Source: Parelaphostrongylus tenuis
Taxonomy: Eukaryota > Nematoda > Chromadorea > Rhabditida > Metastrongylidae
Length of the DNA stretch: 64,000 nucleotides
Assembly (NCBI GenBank): GCA_019055375.1
Contig: JAHQIW010004459.1
Coordinates: 62,001 to 126,000, forward strand
Reading direction: 5' to 3'
Part shown: positions 32,551-44,002 of the stretch, in pieces
Position numbering within the stretch: the stretch's first letter is position 1
Layout: each line of letters opens with the position of its first letter
The notes under the pieces: model-generated
What the model saw: the letters and a program-made list of their open reading frames with translations, nothing else
Databases searched by the model: none
What the model was told of the DNA's origin: nothing
Position numbers and translations under genes: made by a program

Positions 32551-35000
32551 CAAACTTTTTGTGAAGAATCCAACCATTGGGTCGCTGGTCTTCCTGTGGG
32601 GCGATTGACATCTCGAGGACTCCAACTGATAACAGCTCTCGTTCGCTGGCTGTGGTTAAAACGCATTACGTATCCAGCCCACTCAATCCTCGATAGGTTG
32701 TCATGTAGAACGACGCCTTTGATTTTTGATCGTCGACCTGAGCACAACTTCGCCTCCTTTCTCTCAGTTGTGAGGTCAGGGATACTCCTAGCATCGATTT
32801 TTCAACAGTGTGCTTTTGAAGCATATGTTGGGGCAGAGATAGCCGTTAAGTCGAAGACGTGGGCACGGAGTGCGCTTTTCTTTGTTCAGTTCACTACATC
32901 TTCGATACTCTTGAACGCTCCCCAAGGTCCTCATTTCGTCGTGTTCAACTCTGGAGCTAAGTCGTTTAACACAAAGACTTCCCAACCTAAATATTCGTAT
33001 CTGGATCATTTGAAAATAATCAATCTATTAGGCGTAAAATAGGCATTCCAAACCAATTCGTTGCTCATGAACAACATTTTTGTCAGATTTAGACGAGGAT
33101 CTTTTTTCCAAAAGCGTTTTCAAAATTTCTCAACATGCCTGGCTGATGCTTGGTGTCATAAGCACGATGTCAACGTAAGGTAAAGATAATTGTCGACCGT
33201 TCACTTTCGCTACCATTCTAAAGTTCGCATGCTGCTTCAAAGGGTGGCAGTGAACGATTTTGGCGAACTAATATTGCCTCGACGAAACCTCTTCTTGAAG
33301 CTATAGTAACATCTTTAAAGAATGGTGACGTTTTGATTATGAGATTTTTTTATAGTCCAAGAAAAAACATTCGTGCATTATGTGTTCAGCGTAGACGCTC
33401 CACAGCTTCTATGACTGCTTCTCTTTAGACTTTTAACTGAACCAAAGACCTTCATATTGAGGGAAATAAGAGAATGAAGTCTCTTGTGGGCTTGCAGAAG
33501 TTCAATGGATTCTTTTTCGTGTAGACGTGGCTTACACTGCTGAATGCTTTCCAAAACTCCGTTTGTTCGCATGACTGCCCTTCGTTCAGTAATCTTCCAA
33601 TTTTGTTTATAATAGTATGGACGATAAACGAGAAGACTGAGCGATAATTGCCGCTGTCGTAAAAGGCCCCTTTTCAAAACAATGATTACGCCCTGCCGGT
33701 TTTACGTTAACTGGGAAGTTCTCATTCTGATATCTATGTTATGTATGGAGAGCAGACCACTGTGTTGATGAGACCCGGCTGAACGTTCAAAACCAACTAT
33801 TGCTCAGTTTTTATCGACGAAATAGCATTTCGGAATCTGCAAGCGAGAACCGGTGAAACGACGAATCTGTCCCTAGTTATTTCATATGACGGTAGGGAAC
33901 GGCTATTGGAAGGATTCGAATAGTAATCCTCGACGATTTTCTCCATTGCCTTCTGGGATACTTTAAGAGTTCCATAAAGGCGACGGAGTGCAGTCAACTT
34001 GGCCTCGTAGTTGGTGATGTTTCGGGGGTCTTCTCCATGATCGTCTGCAAATTCAGCTACGTGTCTCTATAAAATCTTTCTTTACTGCTTCTCTGTAGTG
34101 TTTTGCAAATTCGGATGTAACTTGTCGGCTGCCCGCGACTCGTTAGAATTCACATTGGCGTATCAGTTCAAGTGTAGAGGCTTTCGACTTTCATAGCACA
34201 TGTGAAGATGTTGGATAAGCCGGTCTTACTCCTTGTCGGTATTGTTCAAGACATAACTTCCCTAAAACTGACCAGCGATTAGAATAAATTTCAGTATATT
34301 GAGCGACTTCCCCTCATTTTTGCAAAAGAGAGAATTTTGCAAGAAAAAGGCGATAGCGTGATGCAGTATAGAATTTTAGAACAATAGCGACATCTGCTAT
34401 GGAGACCTCGATTCACAAAGATGAGGTTTATTTCTTTGAACTAATTTTCATTGCGAAACTCTCATTTCCCACCGCTGGGAGTAGGGATTTTGAAATTGTG
34501 AGCTACCATGGATAGTAGTGGTCGCCATTATATACTAAAATAGCCACTCACCCCGTTTGCCCATTCTAGTCCATGAGACTGAATTGCACGTGCTTCAAGC
34601 ATTATTTCTGGTCCAAATTTTGCATTCAAATCTTTATAGACGAAGTTGAGTAATGTACGACATTCCCTGAAGAGTTTCTCCAGCTCCACATAAATACTTT
34701 CAACTTCGCCTTCGTCATAATTTTATGTTGGTGCGTAAAAAGGAAGATCTATAAGGCAGGCATCAAAATACTTCGTTTCATCAGTAAGCGTCCTATCCAA
34801 ACTATTAATTTTTAAATGGATCGAATTTCATAATGAAACTCGTTTTGACGGGAACGCCATCTTCGCCAACACCTCTGCGATCGCATGTTCAAAAACACTC
34901 CCTCTTCCGTGTCCTGGACAGAGTTAAATCAAGTGTCTTTTGGACACAGCGAAGCCGATGACGTTGTAGCTTATAGATTCCACAATATTATAAACATTTT
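32551..35000 (-). pseudogene. RTE-class LINE, near full-length but decayed
   Basis: Minus strand, 5' to 3'. Endonuclease pieces come first: 'YNVIGFAVSKRH' (about 34960), 'PFYAPT' (about 34730), 'DEGEVESIYVELEKLFRECR' (about 34710) and 'KDLNAKFGPE' (about 34630). Next is the linker and N-terminal RT: 'VTSEFAKHYREAVKKDF' (about 34100), then 'NITNYEAKLTALRRLYGTLK' and 'AMEKIVEDYYSN' (33930-34010). Further RT pieces occur in 33380-33680. The catalytic box near 33150-33185 reads 'YVDIVLMTP' where active elements have a 'xADD' core. The C-terminal tail 'RIEWAGYVMRFNHSQRTRAV' is near 32660. Frameshifts and stops are everywhere. RTE elements encode one endonuclease-RT protein (established), and this one is dead. 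Confidence 0.85.
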
Positions 35001-35727
35001 TGCCAATAGTTTCGTATGCAGAATGAAAATTTTCTTTTCTGATTAAGCATATACCACGAGGTTGTCATTGAGAATTTTCATTCGGCTGCTTTGATGTGTT
35101 TTGTCTTTTTAAGTGCGGATGATTCAATCGCTTGCTCACAGACGTCCGTCCTCATTGTTGTCTTCGTCTTCGCTTTCGATCAAGTCGAAGTTCTGTTCTG
35201 TGAGCACCGCTCAAATGAACAAGTTCACGCGTTGGTGCCCTTATATATAAGATGAAATGTATGTAATAAGTGTATGCCAATTAGCTAATCATTCGTTGGT
35301 AGCGACTTGTTATCTTCCGTTTCGTAACAAACTTAATCAACAGAAAAAATGTAAGGTAGGCTGTACAGATGTTAAGTAAATGTTGGTTTTGCAATAAACT
35401 ATGGCGCTCTGTGCTTGCCGTATTGATACTGTCTGCAGAATAGATTGCCTAAAATAACAAATCACTCTCAAGAAGTGCTTAGCCAATAGTCTTACACTTC
35501 ATCGTACACATGTAGTTCGCCAAGTGAGATTTTTTATTCACGCCGTGCTCCAACGAAAAATGTTCGACTCAGATACAACGAAGGTGAAGATTGAGAGCAA
35601 GGAAAAACGACAGCGGACGATCGACTCGAATCACCGTCTGTCAAGAACACTAAACGCGTCGGAACATCAGCCGAAGCTATGTTTAATCAACTAAAATTCA
35701 TTTCATTTAACCACTTCTAGCAGTAGC
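35001..35727. other. Unassigned sequence
   Basis: May include the 5' end of the RTE element. No motif could be placed. Confidence 0.3.
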
Positions 35728-35850
35728 ATGATGTTACAAATTTATGTCCAGTGATGCTGAGCAATATGTAGAACTTTGAAAGGTGGACGGAATTCGAACC
35801 AGCATTCCACCTTTACCGGAAGCGTGCTAACCATTGCACTTTGAGACAGC
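35728..35850 (-). mobile_element. tRNA-derived SINE, family B (copy 4)
   Basis: Minus-strand copy: tail complement 'gatgttacaaatttatgtcc' at left, B-box complement 'ggaattcgaacc' (35789) and A-box complement 'gcgtgctaaccattgcac' (35821). Confidence 0.65.
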
Positions 35851-38800
35851 TGGACCCGTAGAGTAGCGACGCCGAATTACTATCTAGTCGTTAAGCAATA
35901 TGGACACAAGGATTAACTAGAGTGTCTCCATTACATCATTAATGCTCTTATGAGATGAGATCCTATGTCAGTCCTCTTCTACTGAATATTTGAATTCCAA
36001 TTTCATTGGATCCTAATAATCACGTGACCATACTAGCTGTTGAAATAATCCCCATGAGCATGCGCTACTTTGTACAACTTCTCTCTTAACAATAACGACA
36101 TCTGTTCGTTGTACAACTCATAAAGAGCATTAGTCAATGACAGGGCGTTCCGTTTAACCACAACTTTGACTAAAAAGTTCAGACTCGGAGTGAGGCTATT
36201 TTAAATTGATAGAAATGAGACAAAGCAGTATCTTACACTCTGTGATGCAGATGTCATACATCGTTTTGAAAGTTCCGCAAAATATGCTTTCTCGTTTTTC
36301 GAGCTTATATCTGATACAAAGCACAAGGAATGTACGTTAGGTATTGATGTCGTATACCTACCTTTCTTGCTTAGCGTGAGAGAGAGGTCCTACTAATTCT
36401 CCAATTTATTGGAATTTTGCAATCTCTCAGTTAATGCATGCAAATCAGAACCACTTCGATAATGCGGACTAATGGTAGCTTCGCCAGATTTTCACATCAT
36501 TCCTCTCCACAGCGAGTGTACTATAAGGCTTTTCAACAACAAAATTTCGAAATTTGAACAGTGCGTAAAAAATTTTCTTCCTCTGTGGCACAATATGAAG
36601 ATGTATGAAGTGTGGCAATGGAGGTTATCGATGGAGCCGTTTATAACCTTCTTGTTTTTCAAAGACTAACTCAACTAACTGAAAAATGGGTAGCCATCGT
36701 CTAACTATTGCAACTATTAAAGTCTCAGTGGCCAATGGGTACATTCGTACATATTGCTGAATTTTGAAAACTCTAGTCAACACTCTGACACCTTCTATTC
36801 TACTTTATTGCTTGTCTACAAAACTTTACAATGTCAAAAGTGATTGATTGGTTGACTGCGGTCGTGGGATCAAGTGTTTCACCTCGAGAGACTGAAGAGA
36901 AACGACGCTCAGTAACTTTCCAATAGTTCGCTTCTTAGCGCTATCGTAAACGATTACCTACAAATCAATCACATTCGCCATAACAGTTGTTGAAAGTCTG
37001 CTAGAGAAGGAATGAATCCCAATTTGCGCTAATTTTGGAATTTTCTTTAAATTTCAACACCTTTCTCTCTGTTCTGCAAAGAAAGAAATCAATCATGCGG
37101 AAGAAACAATGGGGCAGCTCTTAGTTGGACCTTGGGACAAAATTGGGAAACTAAAAAAGTGTTTCAGTTTAGCAAAGTATAATTACTCACTGTGATTTAT
37201 ACTACAATTATTTACATTCTTCAGAGACTCCCATGTTAATTATTGAGAGGAGACTTCAAGAGCTTTAGAATTTGAATATAACCATGAAATGGCATTGATC
37301 GCGTCGTGGGAAAGCAAGCAGACAGCCAGACGTGCGTACACAGACATGCAGATGCCTCTAGCCTGACTACCGCGCATGCGATGGCGCGACGTCAACTGCC
37401 TAGCAACGCTGGTTCACAAAGGATTAATGCATTGCTCACGTTGGAAAAGGGAAACTTCTCCAGTTTTCTTTTTTGTTTCTAGATACAGTTCTCTTTGAGT
37501 TTAACGAACAGCGCTTAGTGTAGGTGGTGTATTGTCGTCATTCTCAGGCTCCAAGATGTCATACTCGATTTTTATATCTTGCATTCATCACGCCCTAAAC
37601 AGAAAATTCCGGTCCTGAGGCGCATGCATTGTTAGATCGCAGTGAAATTTGATCCACCCTATCGTGGCAAAGTAGACATACGAGCTTCGTGAAGGGGACT
37701 ATGCGAACTAAAGCAAGAGAATCCAAAATCAGAAGCATATGTTGTAAGATACCCTGGCAAAGCTGATTAAGGTCAATCAAACACTTCTAAACAACTAAGT
37801 AGAAAAGTGTGCAAAACATACAGAGTGCTAATGCAAGAAAATTTACGAAGATGGAAGAAAGAAAAAGATTCTCAAAATGTGATGTTACGGTACTTGAATT
37901 CGTAAATACACTCAAGAAAAGAAGTGCATTGTGTACGAAGAGGATGAGACTGATGAACCCACGTGTCGTAAGTGGTACATCATTTTCCTGAAGAAAATTT
38001 GATTTCGTCTACGCGCTGCGCTTTGGACAGCTGTCCACGTCAGCAAATGAAGATATCCATGCTTTGCTTGGATACGAATGACAGTCAACTACTCGCCAAA
38101 GCGTAAAAATTGTTGGTTTTAACCAATCAACCATTTTGAAACACAATCTCTAACTTTTATCTTTATCTGATCCATTTTTGAACGTACGTTACGATGTGGA
38201 TTGTAAGCACAAGACTTCTGAGATAAGGGCAAAACTTGGAAGCCGTATCTTAGCTCTCATGCGGTCACATTTCAAAGCGATTGTGACGATCTGAGATAGT
38301 CATCGAAAACAAAGCAAGATAGTTGCTTTAATGCAACGATATCGGTTTCTTAAATGACCACGACTCTCTGGAATTAATTTTGTATATAATCATTAAGAAA
38401 AATAGATCGTGGTTTTAACGTAATTCGCACAGCGCACATAGTTCTTGGAGAGTCGCCAACAAATTGCCGCATACACGTTCAACAAAGATTTTTACCGCAA
38501 ATTCGAGAAAATCTATGAGACGCGGAATCATGCAATTATTGGAGAGAATGTCGCCGAAATATAGTTCGAGCTAAATCTTATTGATCAAATATGTTATAAG
38601 TGAGAAAATTTACAATAAGATTCTGTCAAAAATATAAGTGAGAAGGAGAAACCAAAACCACAGAATATAATGCAATCAATAAAGCAAACAAATCTGCATT
38701 AGAATCGATCGTCATTCTTGTTTCCAGAACTTCTACGTGACGTCATATAATCGAAGAAATGGAGGAGAGTCAGAGCAGTAGAGGAAATAATGCTGATATC

Positions 38801-39465
38801 GAACTAAGTTTCTTATGTAGCATATTGCTGACTCCTGGACTACTTAGATTAGATCTCCCCAGTGTCTAATGCTTCAGTAATCGTTTCGTTGAAAAGCAAG
38901 TCGTAAGCAAAGGTTTCGCCTATGTAATCTCTAGATCCATACTTTTGTGTTGACCTTACACGGAGTCCTAATATATGCTGACGATCGCAAAATTAAATAA
39001 TTAAAAGCTTGGTAATAGATAAACCCATAATTGCACCTCAGTATCTCAAAAAAAGGTATTTAATCTCAAAAATGTTTAGAAAATGTCCAGCGGGCACTGA
39101 GAACAGATAAAAATAGTTCAGCAGAGATGCTAACCAAAATTACGACCAAAGCAAGAAACGTTTTTGCTCATAGACATGTCGAAACAGTAGAAAAATTTGT
39201 ATGTAGGAACTTAGCTATTTTTAGGTCTGGCAATAGGCTGTAGTTTTATCCAGAGTTCAGTTATGCTGAAGCTTTTCAGCAAGCAAGTTATTATAATGTT
39301 ATTACGACAATCTCGCGTTTCTACGAAGAAACACTTGTGATTTTTTCGAGAGTTCCAGTTAAACAAAGAGTCGGCCTTAAAAAGATATTGAAAGGTGCAA
39401 TTTTCGTTATTGTGGTGACACTCGAGCCCACTTTGGATATTCGCTCTCGAAAAGCATTGGCGCTC
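35851..39465. other. Unassigned AT-rich sequence
   Basis: 3.6 kb without a recognised gene or repeat. A locally GC-richer patch at 37310-37420 (alternating 'gcgcatgcgatggcgcgac') is unexplained. Open frames at 36472-36669 and 37809-37991 (plus) and 37595-37780 (minus) are motif-free. Confidence 0.3.
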
Positions 39466-40285
39466 TCATGTGGTTAGTGAGGGAATGAAATCGTCCGTAG
39501 GAAACATTGATGAACTATCAAATTCTTCCAAAGAAGACTCGTCTGACATCAACTCGAAAACACTTCAGCATTCCTCACTTCTAAGACAAATTCAGTTCCC
39601 AAAGGATATTGAAGAAAGTGCACTGAAGAGAAGGGAACAACACTACTAGTCTTTTTTTCTCTGAACTTTCTCTGTACTTGTCGTTAGCACACTTACATGG
39701 ATACTTGGATGGGTCGCCTTCTCTGATAGCACAAACACCAGCATGAATTTCAATTGTTTCTCTCTCGCGCAATCTGTGGGTGGCGGTCTGCTGTGAACAT
39801 ACTGACATCCATGGAACCCATTTCATAGTCCTATAGTCGTTTCCACATGCAAGTAGAAATGTCGACCTTAGCTGCGAACATGTTCGTTCAGCGTTTGGGT
39901 GGTCGCACAAGAAGTTGCTTGCTTTTTCATACAGTTCACCTGACTCTACTTTTTGTCCCTCTAACATTTGTTCTTCTTGTTATGTAGCCCACCCACATGT
40001 GCATCACTGTTTATGCTTTTTCTCCTGGATCCCAAAGGTAAGACTGATTCCAAAGGACTCAACAGCAAACTCTTGTTAGACGCCAGAGGTCGATTAAATT
40101 TCAGAAGACTTTGGTCAATGCTCTGTAAGCGGTGCACTAATTCTTGGGCGTGGTTAAATGAAGTATCATGCCACCTCTCTGCTGGATAACGGAACCCTGG
40201 GAAAACTGCAGAGTTGAGAAGGTGAGCACGTAATGCGGAATACGTTATCTGGTCAGTGGCCTCTATGAGAGGGACAGATAAGGCT
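39466..40285 (-). CDS. Candidate host gene, three putative exons, function unknown
   Basis: Minus strand. Putative exon a (about 40262-39995) follows a pyrimidine-rich 'tctgtccctctcatag' acceptor. It stays open through 'EATDQITYSALRAHLLNSAV', 'FPGFRYPAERWHDTSFNHAQ' and 'LVHRLQSIDQSLLKF'. Exon b (about 39945-39697) encodes 'SGELYEKASNFLCDHPNAER', then a cysteine-spaced stretch with 'LLACGNDYRTMKWVPW' and 'HAGVCAIREGDPSKYP'. It ends at a textbook donor 'atgtaagtg'. A 47-base intron (gtgggc to agtag) would join a and b in frame, a usual nematode intron size. A possible last exon ending at 39466 reads 'SVFELMSDESSLEEFDSSSM' then 'FPTDDFIPSLTT', stop. Composition is balanced rather than AT-driven, unlike the neighbourhood. 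I recognise no family, and start and upstream exons are not found. Splicing is inference. Confidence 0.42.
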
Positions 40286-40439
40286 CATGCTGCTCTCTTT
40301 CTTCTATACTCCTCCTTCACGCTCTTATCTATTTTCACTGAATCTAAGGAACACGTGCGGAATGCCTTCCAAACTCAAAAACCAACCTGTTCGATTTGTT
40401 ACGTGCGCATGAAAGGTTCATAAACTGAATTTTCGTCGC

Positions 40440-40627
40440 ACTTATGCCTAGTCCAATCGTATTGTTGAGTTCATTAGAATATTGACGACGTTACCTACAA
40501 AACGAAGGTTTGCAAGGGATTTTCAATCTATAGGTATGTCCTTACCGTTCCAGTCGAGCGACTTCATCATTCACTATAGTGCGGCAGTAAACAGCTTTGC
40601 GGATATGGTGTCGCCTTGTCGAACCAT
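40440..40627 (-). pseudogene. RTE reverse transcriptase fragment
   Basis: Minus strand reads 'VRQGDTISAKLFTAAL', two stops, 'MMKSLDWNGKDIPID', stop, 'KSLANLRFVGNVVNIL'. This is the RT palm from the 'RQGDxxSPxLF' box to the catalytic 'FADD' box, here 'FVGN', so catalysis is lost. It lies upstream of the candidate host exons and on the same strand, perhaps in an intron. Confidence 0.75.
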
Positions 40628-40648
40628 CTTCTCATGAGTATGATTAAA

Positions 40649-40990
40649 GGAAGCGCGTTTGGCGCAGTGGTTGAAGGTTTCCTACGGCATATACGTAGTC
40701 GATCAATCGATGGTTGATGATCTGATTTCATGGTCAAGGCTTACCAAGTCTTTCATCCGTCCGGCATCGTTGAATTAGTTTTAGACTTGTCTAGGAGGAG
40801 AGTAGCACTGCTTGACACATCGTTAAATCACCGCGAGTCTTTTTAAAGGCTAGATCTGCATTCAGTTACCTCTAAAGATGGTAGATGAAGACAAATGCAT
40901 GGCGTATCCCTCAGAAATTGATATATGCCACGAGCTTTGCGAAGGGTCGATGGAGAAGGTGCATTCTCAAGCTGCAGATGCAATACACCG
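40649..40990 (+). mobile_element. tRNA-derived SINE, family A (plus-strand copy)
   Basis: Head 'tttggcgcagtggttgaag' (A-box), then body blocks 'agacttgtctaggaggaga' (about 40782) and 'atgcatggcgtatccctcag' (about 40896). Then comes the tail-proximal 'gccacgagctttgcg'. Diverged from the near-identical trio by many substitutions, hence older. Confidence 0.75.
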
Positions 40991-41009
40991 GCTAGCAATC
41001 ACATTATAC

Positions 41010-41013
41010 ATAC

Positions 41014-41051
<38 letters not shown>

Positions 41052-41052
41052 T
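41010..41052. repeat. (CATA)n then (TA)n microsatellite
   Basis: Four to five CATA units run into about 12 TA units, right after the SINE A copy. Confidence 0.85.
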
Positions 41053-42329
41053 CAACACTAGGAGCAGATGGCACTCTGGACAAATTTCAATGATCTTTGA
41101 CACGATTTGATGCAGTCAATGCAGCATAATCCCTGTCGCATTCCTGGCAGATTTCCATCAGCAGGAAAAGACGGAGTTTAGAAGAGGAAAGAGTAATATA
41201 GAACTTAACCGTTATTAATTTCATATCGTGACACGGTGTAGTGGTAGTCCTACCACTATCCATCAGGACGGATAACGGAACATAATAGTCGCACATAAAG
41301 CGACAGCATTTCTTCAGATTAGACGGGTAAACAAAGTTTTATCGTGGAAAAATCCCTTTCAAAGCACTTCTAACGTCTAGATTGATTGACCAAATTCGTA
41401 AAATCGGTATATTGAAATGTTTTCGAGGATGCTAAAACATACTGATAGGAGTAAGGCCGTAAGATAAAGCCTCAGTCAGACCAAGTGGTAGACTCAGGCA
41501 GTAATTCGTCATTTGTCAACCAATGGCCAAGCCAACTATGACCAGCACAGGATTTCACTCTTCACAAAGCCGCAGAAAAACAGCAAAAAAAGCTGAACGC
41601 AACACTTTTATAAATTCGCAGACGTTATAAGAACTCTTTCTTTCATATTATACAACTTCATCGTAAATTATGGGACGAAGGAAATAAAGCAGGATAAAAT
41701 GATGGGGAGATCATCACGTAACATAAGCGACATACTCACTTGATATTAAGATACGCAGTACGCTATGTTCATAAATTTGAAGAGCGTTGTCACAAAAATC
41801 TCATCAAGGTTAACCTTTTATTTCTTTTAACATCTTCAGAGCTGCACTGATCCCAGCCAATCGTTCACATCCTTCTACTCGTTTGATGTGAGTTTTCTTG
41901 CTCGCTCGAGTGATTCATTTAAGTGAAGTAACACCTAAGAAGATCCACATCAAGTCAATGAACGCTGTAGAAGATCGACTCGGATCATAGTGACCTTGAA
42001 GAAGGAGAAGACACCGATTGATAGTAATCGGACACCGACAATAGAGAAGACAAGGCAGAAGGTGGCTAGCGAAGAGCAAAAAAGTTTCAGTTCACATGGA
42101 TTCATACTCGGGTGGATAGTAAAGACGAATGAGTGGACCGTAGGAGATAAACGCTATTGTACATGAGAGTTTAATTCACCAATTTTCTTCTTCCAAGCGC
42201 TTTGTCACCTCACTAGGTTGCAGATATCTTACGGAGTGCCGAAATTCTATTTAGAGCAAAAGACTCAATCCATGCCAATTCATTCATTCTACTCAGACTC
42301 AAAAAAATTCTATTTCAGAGTTTAACTAA
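41053..42329. other. Unassigned sequence
   Basis: A small perfect inverted repeat 'ggtagtcctacc' occurs near 41245. No gene recognised. Confidence 0.3.
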
Positions 42330-42404
42330 GTGTAAAATTTTGATAGATCCTTTCATTATTATTTGAGCCAACATGTCATGTGGTCTGGTAAAGGCTCTTG
42401 TACA

Positions 42405-42447
42405 GCCCGAGACACGTGTTTCGTCCTTACAGACTCATCAGCCGGGC
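42405..42447 (-). ncRNA. Type I hammerhead ribozyme (copy 3, downstream)
   Basis: Minus strand: GCCCGG, CUGAUGA, GUCU-GUAA-GGAC, GAAAC, ACGU, GUC, UCGGGC. The core is complete and the cleavage triplet is the classical GUC. Stem I has five Watson-Crick pairs plus one G-U next to the core, and stem II has three plus a U-G. Outside, GGUUCU can pair with AGAGCC across a six-base internal loop (UGUACA), giving a long stem I with a loop facing the stem II tetraloop. Confidence 0.95.
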
Positions 42448-42727
42448 AGAACCCGTCGTCTGTCGATCTTTTCATAGTCAGTTCTCTTGGGAGCGTCACA
42501 CTCCTCATATATAGTTATCGACGACCTACGTTTTACACTCTATGCAAGGTGTCTATGTCATTCACCCAACACAGAGTGTTTTCGCACTCGATTGCTAGCT
42601 GGCTGGTATTTTATCATATTATACCTTTCCTTCGAGTGCTTTATTAAGACCACGCTCAAATTTCAATAGATCCTTTCATTGTTATTTGAGCCAACATGTC
42701 ATGTGGTCTGGTAAAGGCTCTTGTACA

Positions 42728-42770
42728 ACCCGAGACACGTGTTTCGTCCTTACAGACTCATCAGCCGGGC
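42728..42770 (-). ncRNA. Type I hammerhead ribozyme (copy 3, upstream)
   Basis: Same as the motif at 42405-42447 except that the distal stem I base is U (UCGGGU), giving a terminal U-G pair. Core CUGAUGA, stem II GUCU-GUAA-GGAC, GAAA and GUC are intact. The extended 5' stem I strand is missing because the inverted join lies just upstream ('cctttct'), so the tertiary contact may be weakened. Predicted cut after 42734. Confidence 0.93.
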
Positions 42771-42869
42771 AGAAAGGATCTATTGAAATTGAAATAATGA
42801 AAGGATCTATTGAAATTTGAGCGTGGTCTTAATAAAGCACTCGAAGGAAAGGTGTAAAATTTTGGATGA

Positions 42870-43800
42870 TTATTGAGATCGAAAGCCTAAGCAGAAAGAT
42901 CATCTTTTGTAGAAAACACTGACGACAGGAACAAGAAAAAGAGATTAGTTTCTTTGTAGTAAAAAGTTGCGCAAGCTTGGTTGGTAAAACGTTTTCAGTT
43001 GCCAAAAAAACGATTACACGTCACTTTTGTCCCATTCATCATAAACGTGCATAAAATGGAATGTTCTGGTAGACATACTACGACTGAAAATGATTTGAAT
43101 GCGATAAGATAACTATTCACCAATTTGAAATGACTAAGCTACAAAACGAGCATGAATTAAGAATTACTATGTAGTGAAGAGCTAAACAAGTGAGATGACA
43201 TAGAATACATGGAACGGCTGTATAAATTCCATCTATGACTGAAGAAAGATCAATGGAGAAAAAAATTCACATGTGAAATCATGAAGTTGAAGCACTAAGA
43301 ATTCAACAAAGTGAATCACGAATTAGTTTCGGCTTCGTACACAACCCTCAAGGGGCGTGTCAAATAATTGTAGGATTCGCTGTCGTGTCATGAATAGCTA
43401 TCGCCAATGAGCAATCCGAGTCGTAGAGAGGCGAATCCTCATCTTATGCACAGCAATTGTTGATTGAATGTTGTAGAGGCCTAAGAATACCTTTGAATTT
43501 TATCTCAGTTTAGCAGAAAGAAACTATGAGTAGCAGACGAATCGTCTAGAAAGAAACTGAATGGCCTATGTGAAAGGAGCTTACAAAACTCTAACGTATG
43601 AAAGAATTCGTAGTGCGTAACCTATAAGAAATCCTTCAACAAATGAAATGTTCAAAAAATCCCCTATGAAAATTTGCCACATAAAAAAAGAGAGATAAAA
43701 ATTCGCTCTTTTTTTGGCAAATCTGTTGATTCTGTTGTGATCAATAAAGTTGAGCTGAGAGATTAGACTTCGGTTCTTCCTAATTTTAAGACAAATAAGA
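42870..43800. other. Unassigned AT-rich sequence
   Basis: No gene recognised. 'gatcaataaagttg' near 43740 also occurs near 32330 with similar flanks and may be the edge of another repeat. Confidence 0.3.
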
Positions 43801-44002
43801 TAAATGAAACCCCAACCTCATTCGCTGGAGAGGAACTTTTACAGGATTATCCTAAATCATTCGAACGCTGAAACTTCAGGCTACAGTTTCACCTCCCTGG
43901 TTTTCGAAAAAACCTTTTTCGACGCTGCTACAGGAGGAGATTTCTTACCAGATGCGCATATTTCCCAGCGGACAGCTCTTCCTTTGAAATGTTGGAAGTC
44001 AT

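Larger units (their letters stand above)
42343..42851 (-). mobile_element. Hammerhead retrozyme-type element, copy 3 (tandem, two ribozymes)
   Basis: The 509-bp insertion is bounded by a perfect 13-bp direct repeat, gtgtaaaattttg, at 42330-42342 and 42852-42864. On the minus strand it starts with a short inverted piece (about 42790-42851, complement of the 'gagcgtggtcttaataaagc' block). Two ribozymes in the same orientation follow. Their predicted cut sites (after 42734 and after 42411) are exactly 323 nt apart, so a transcript would release a 323-nt linear RNA able to circularise. The intervening unit holds 'gtcttaataaagcactcg' and 'cactctgtgttgggtgaatg'. This is the only copy here that could generate a monomer from one transcript. 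Confidence 0.9.

Noticed and set aside
37395..37407. Possible RFX/X-box-like site (actgcc-t-agcaac)
   Set aside because: It fits a loose RYYNYY-N-RRNRAC pattern but is too degenerate. No gene start is seen nearby.
39968..40189. Plus-strand open frame with a strong 'caaaggtaag' donor
   Set aside because: It overlaps the more protein-like minus-strand exon. The translation is less natural, so the donor is probably coincidental.
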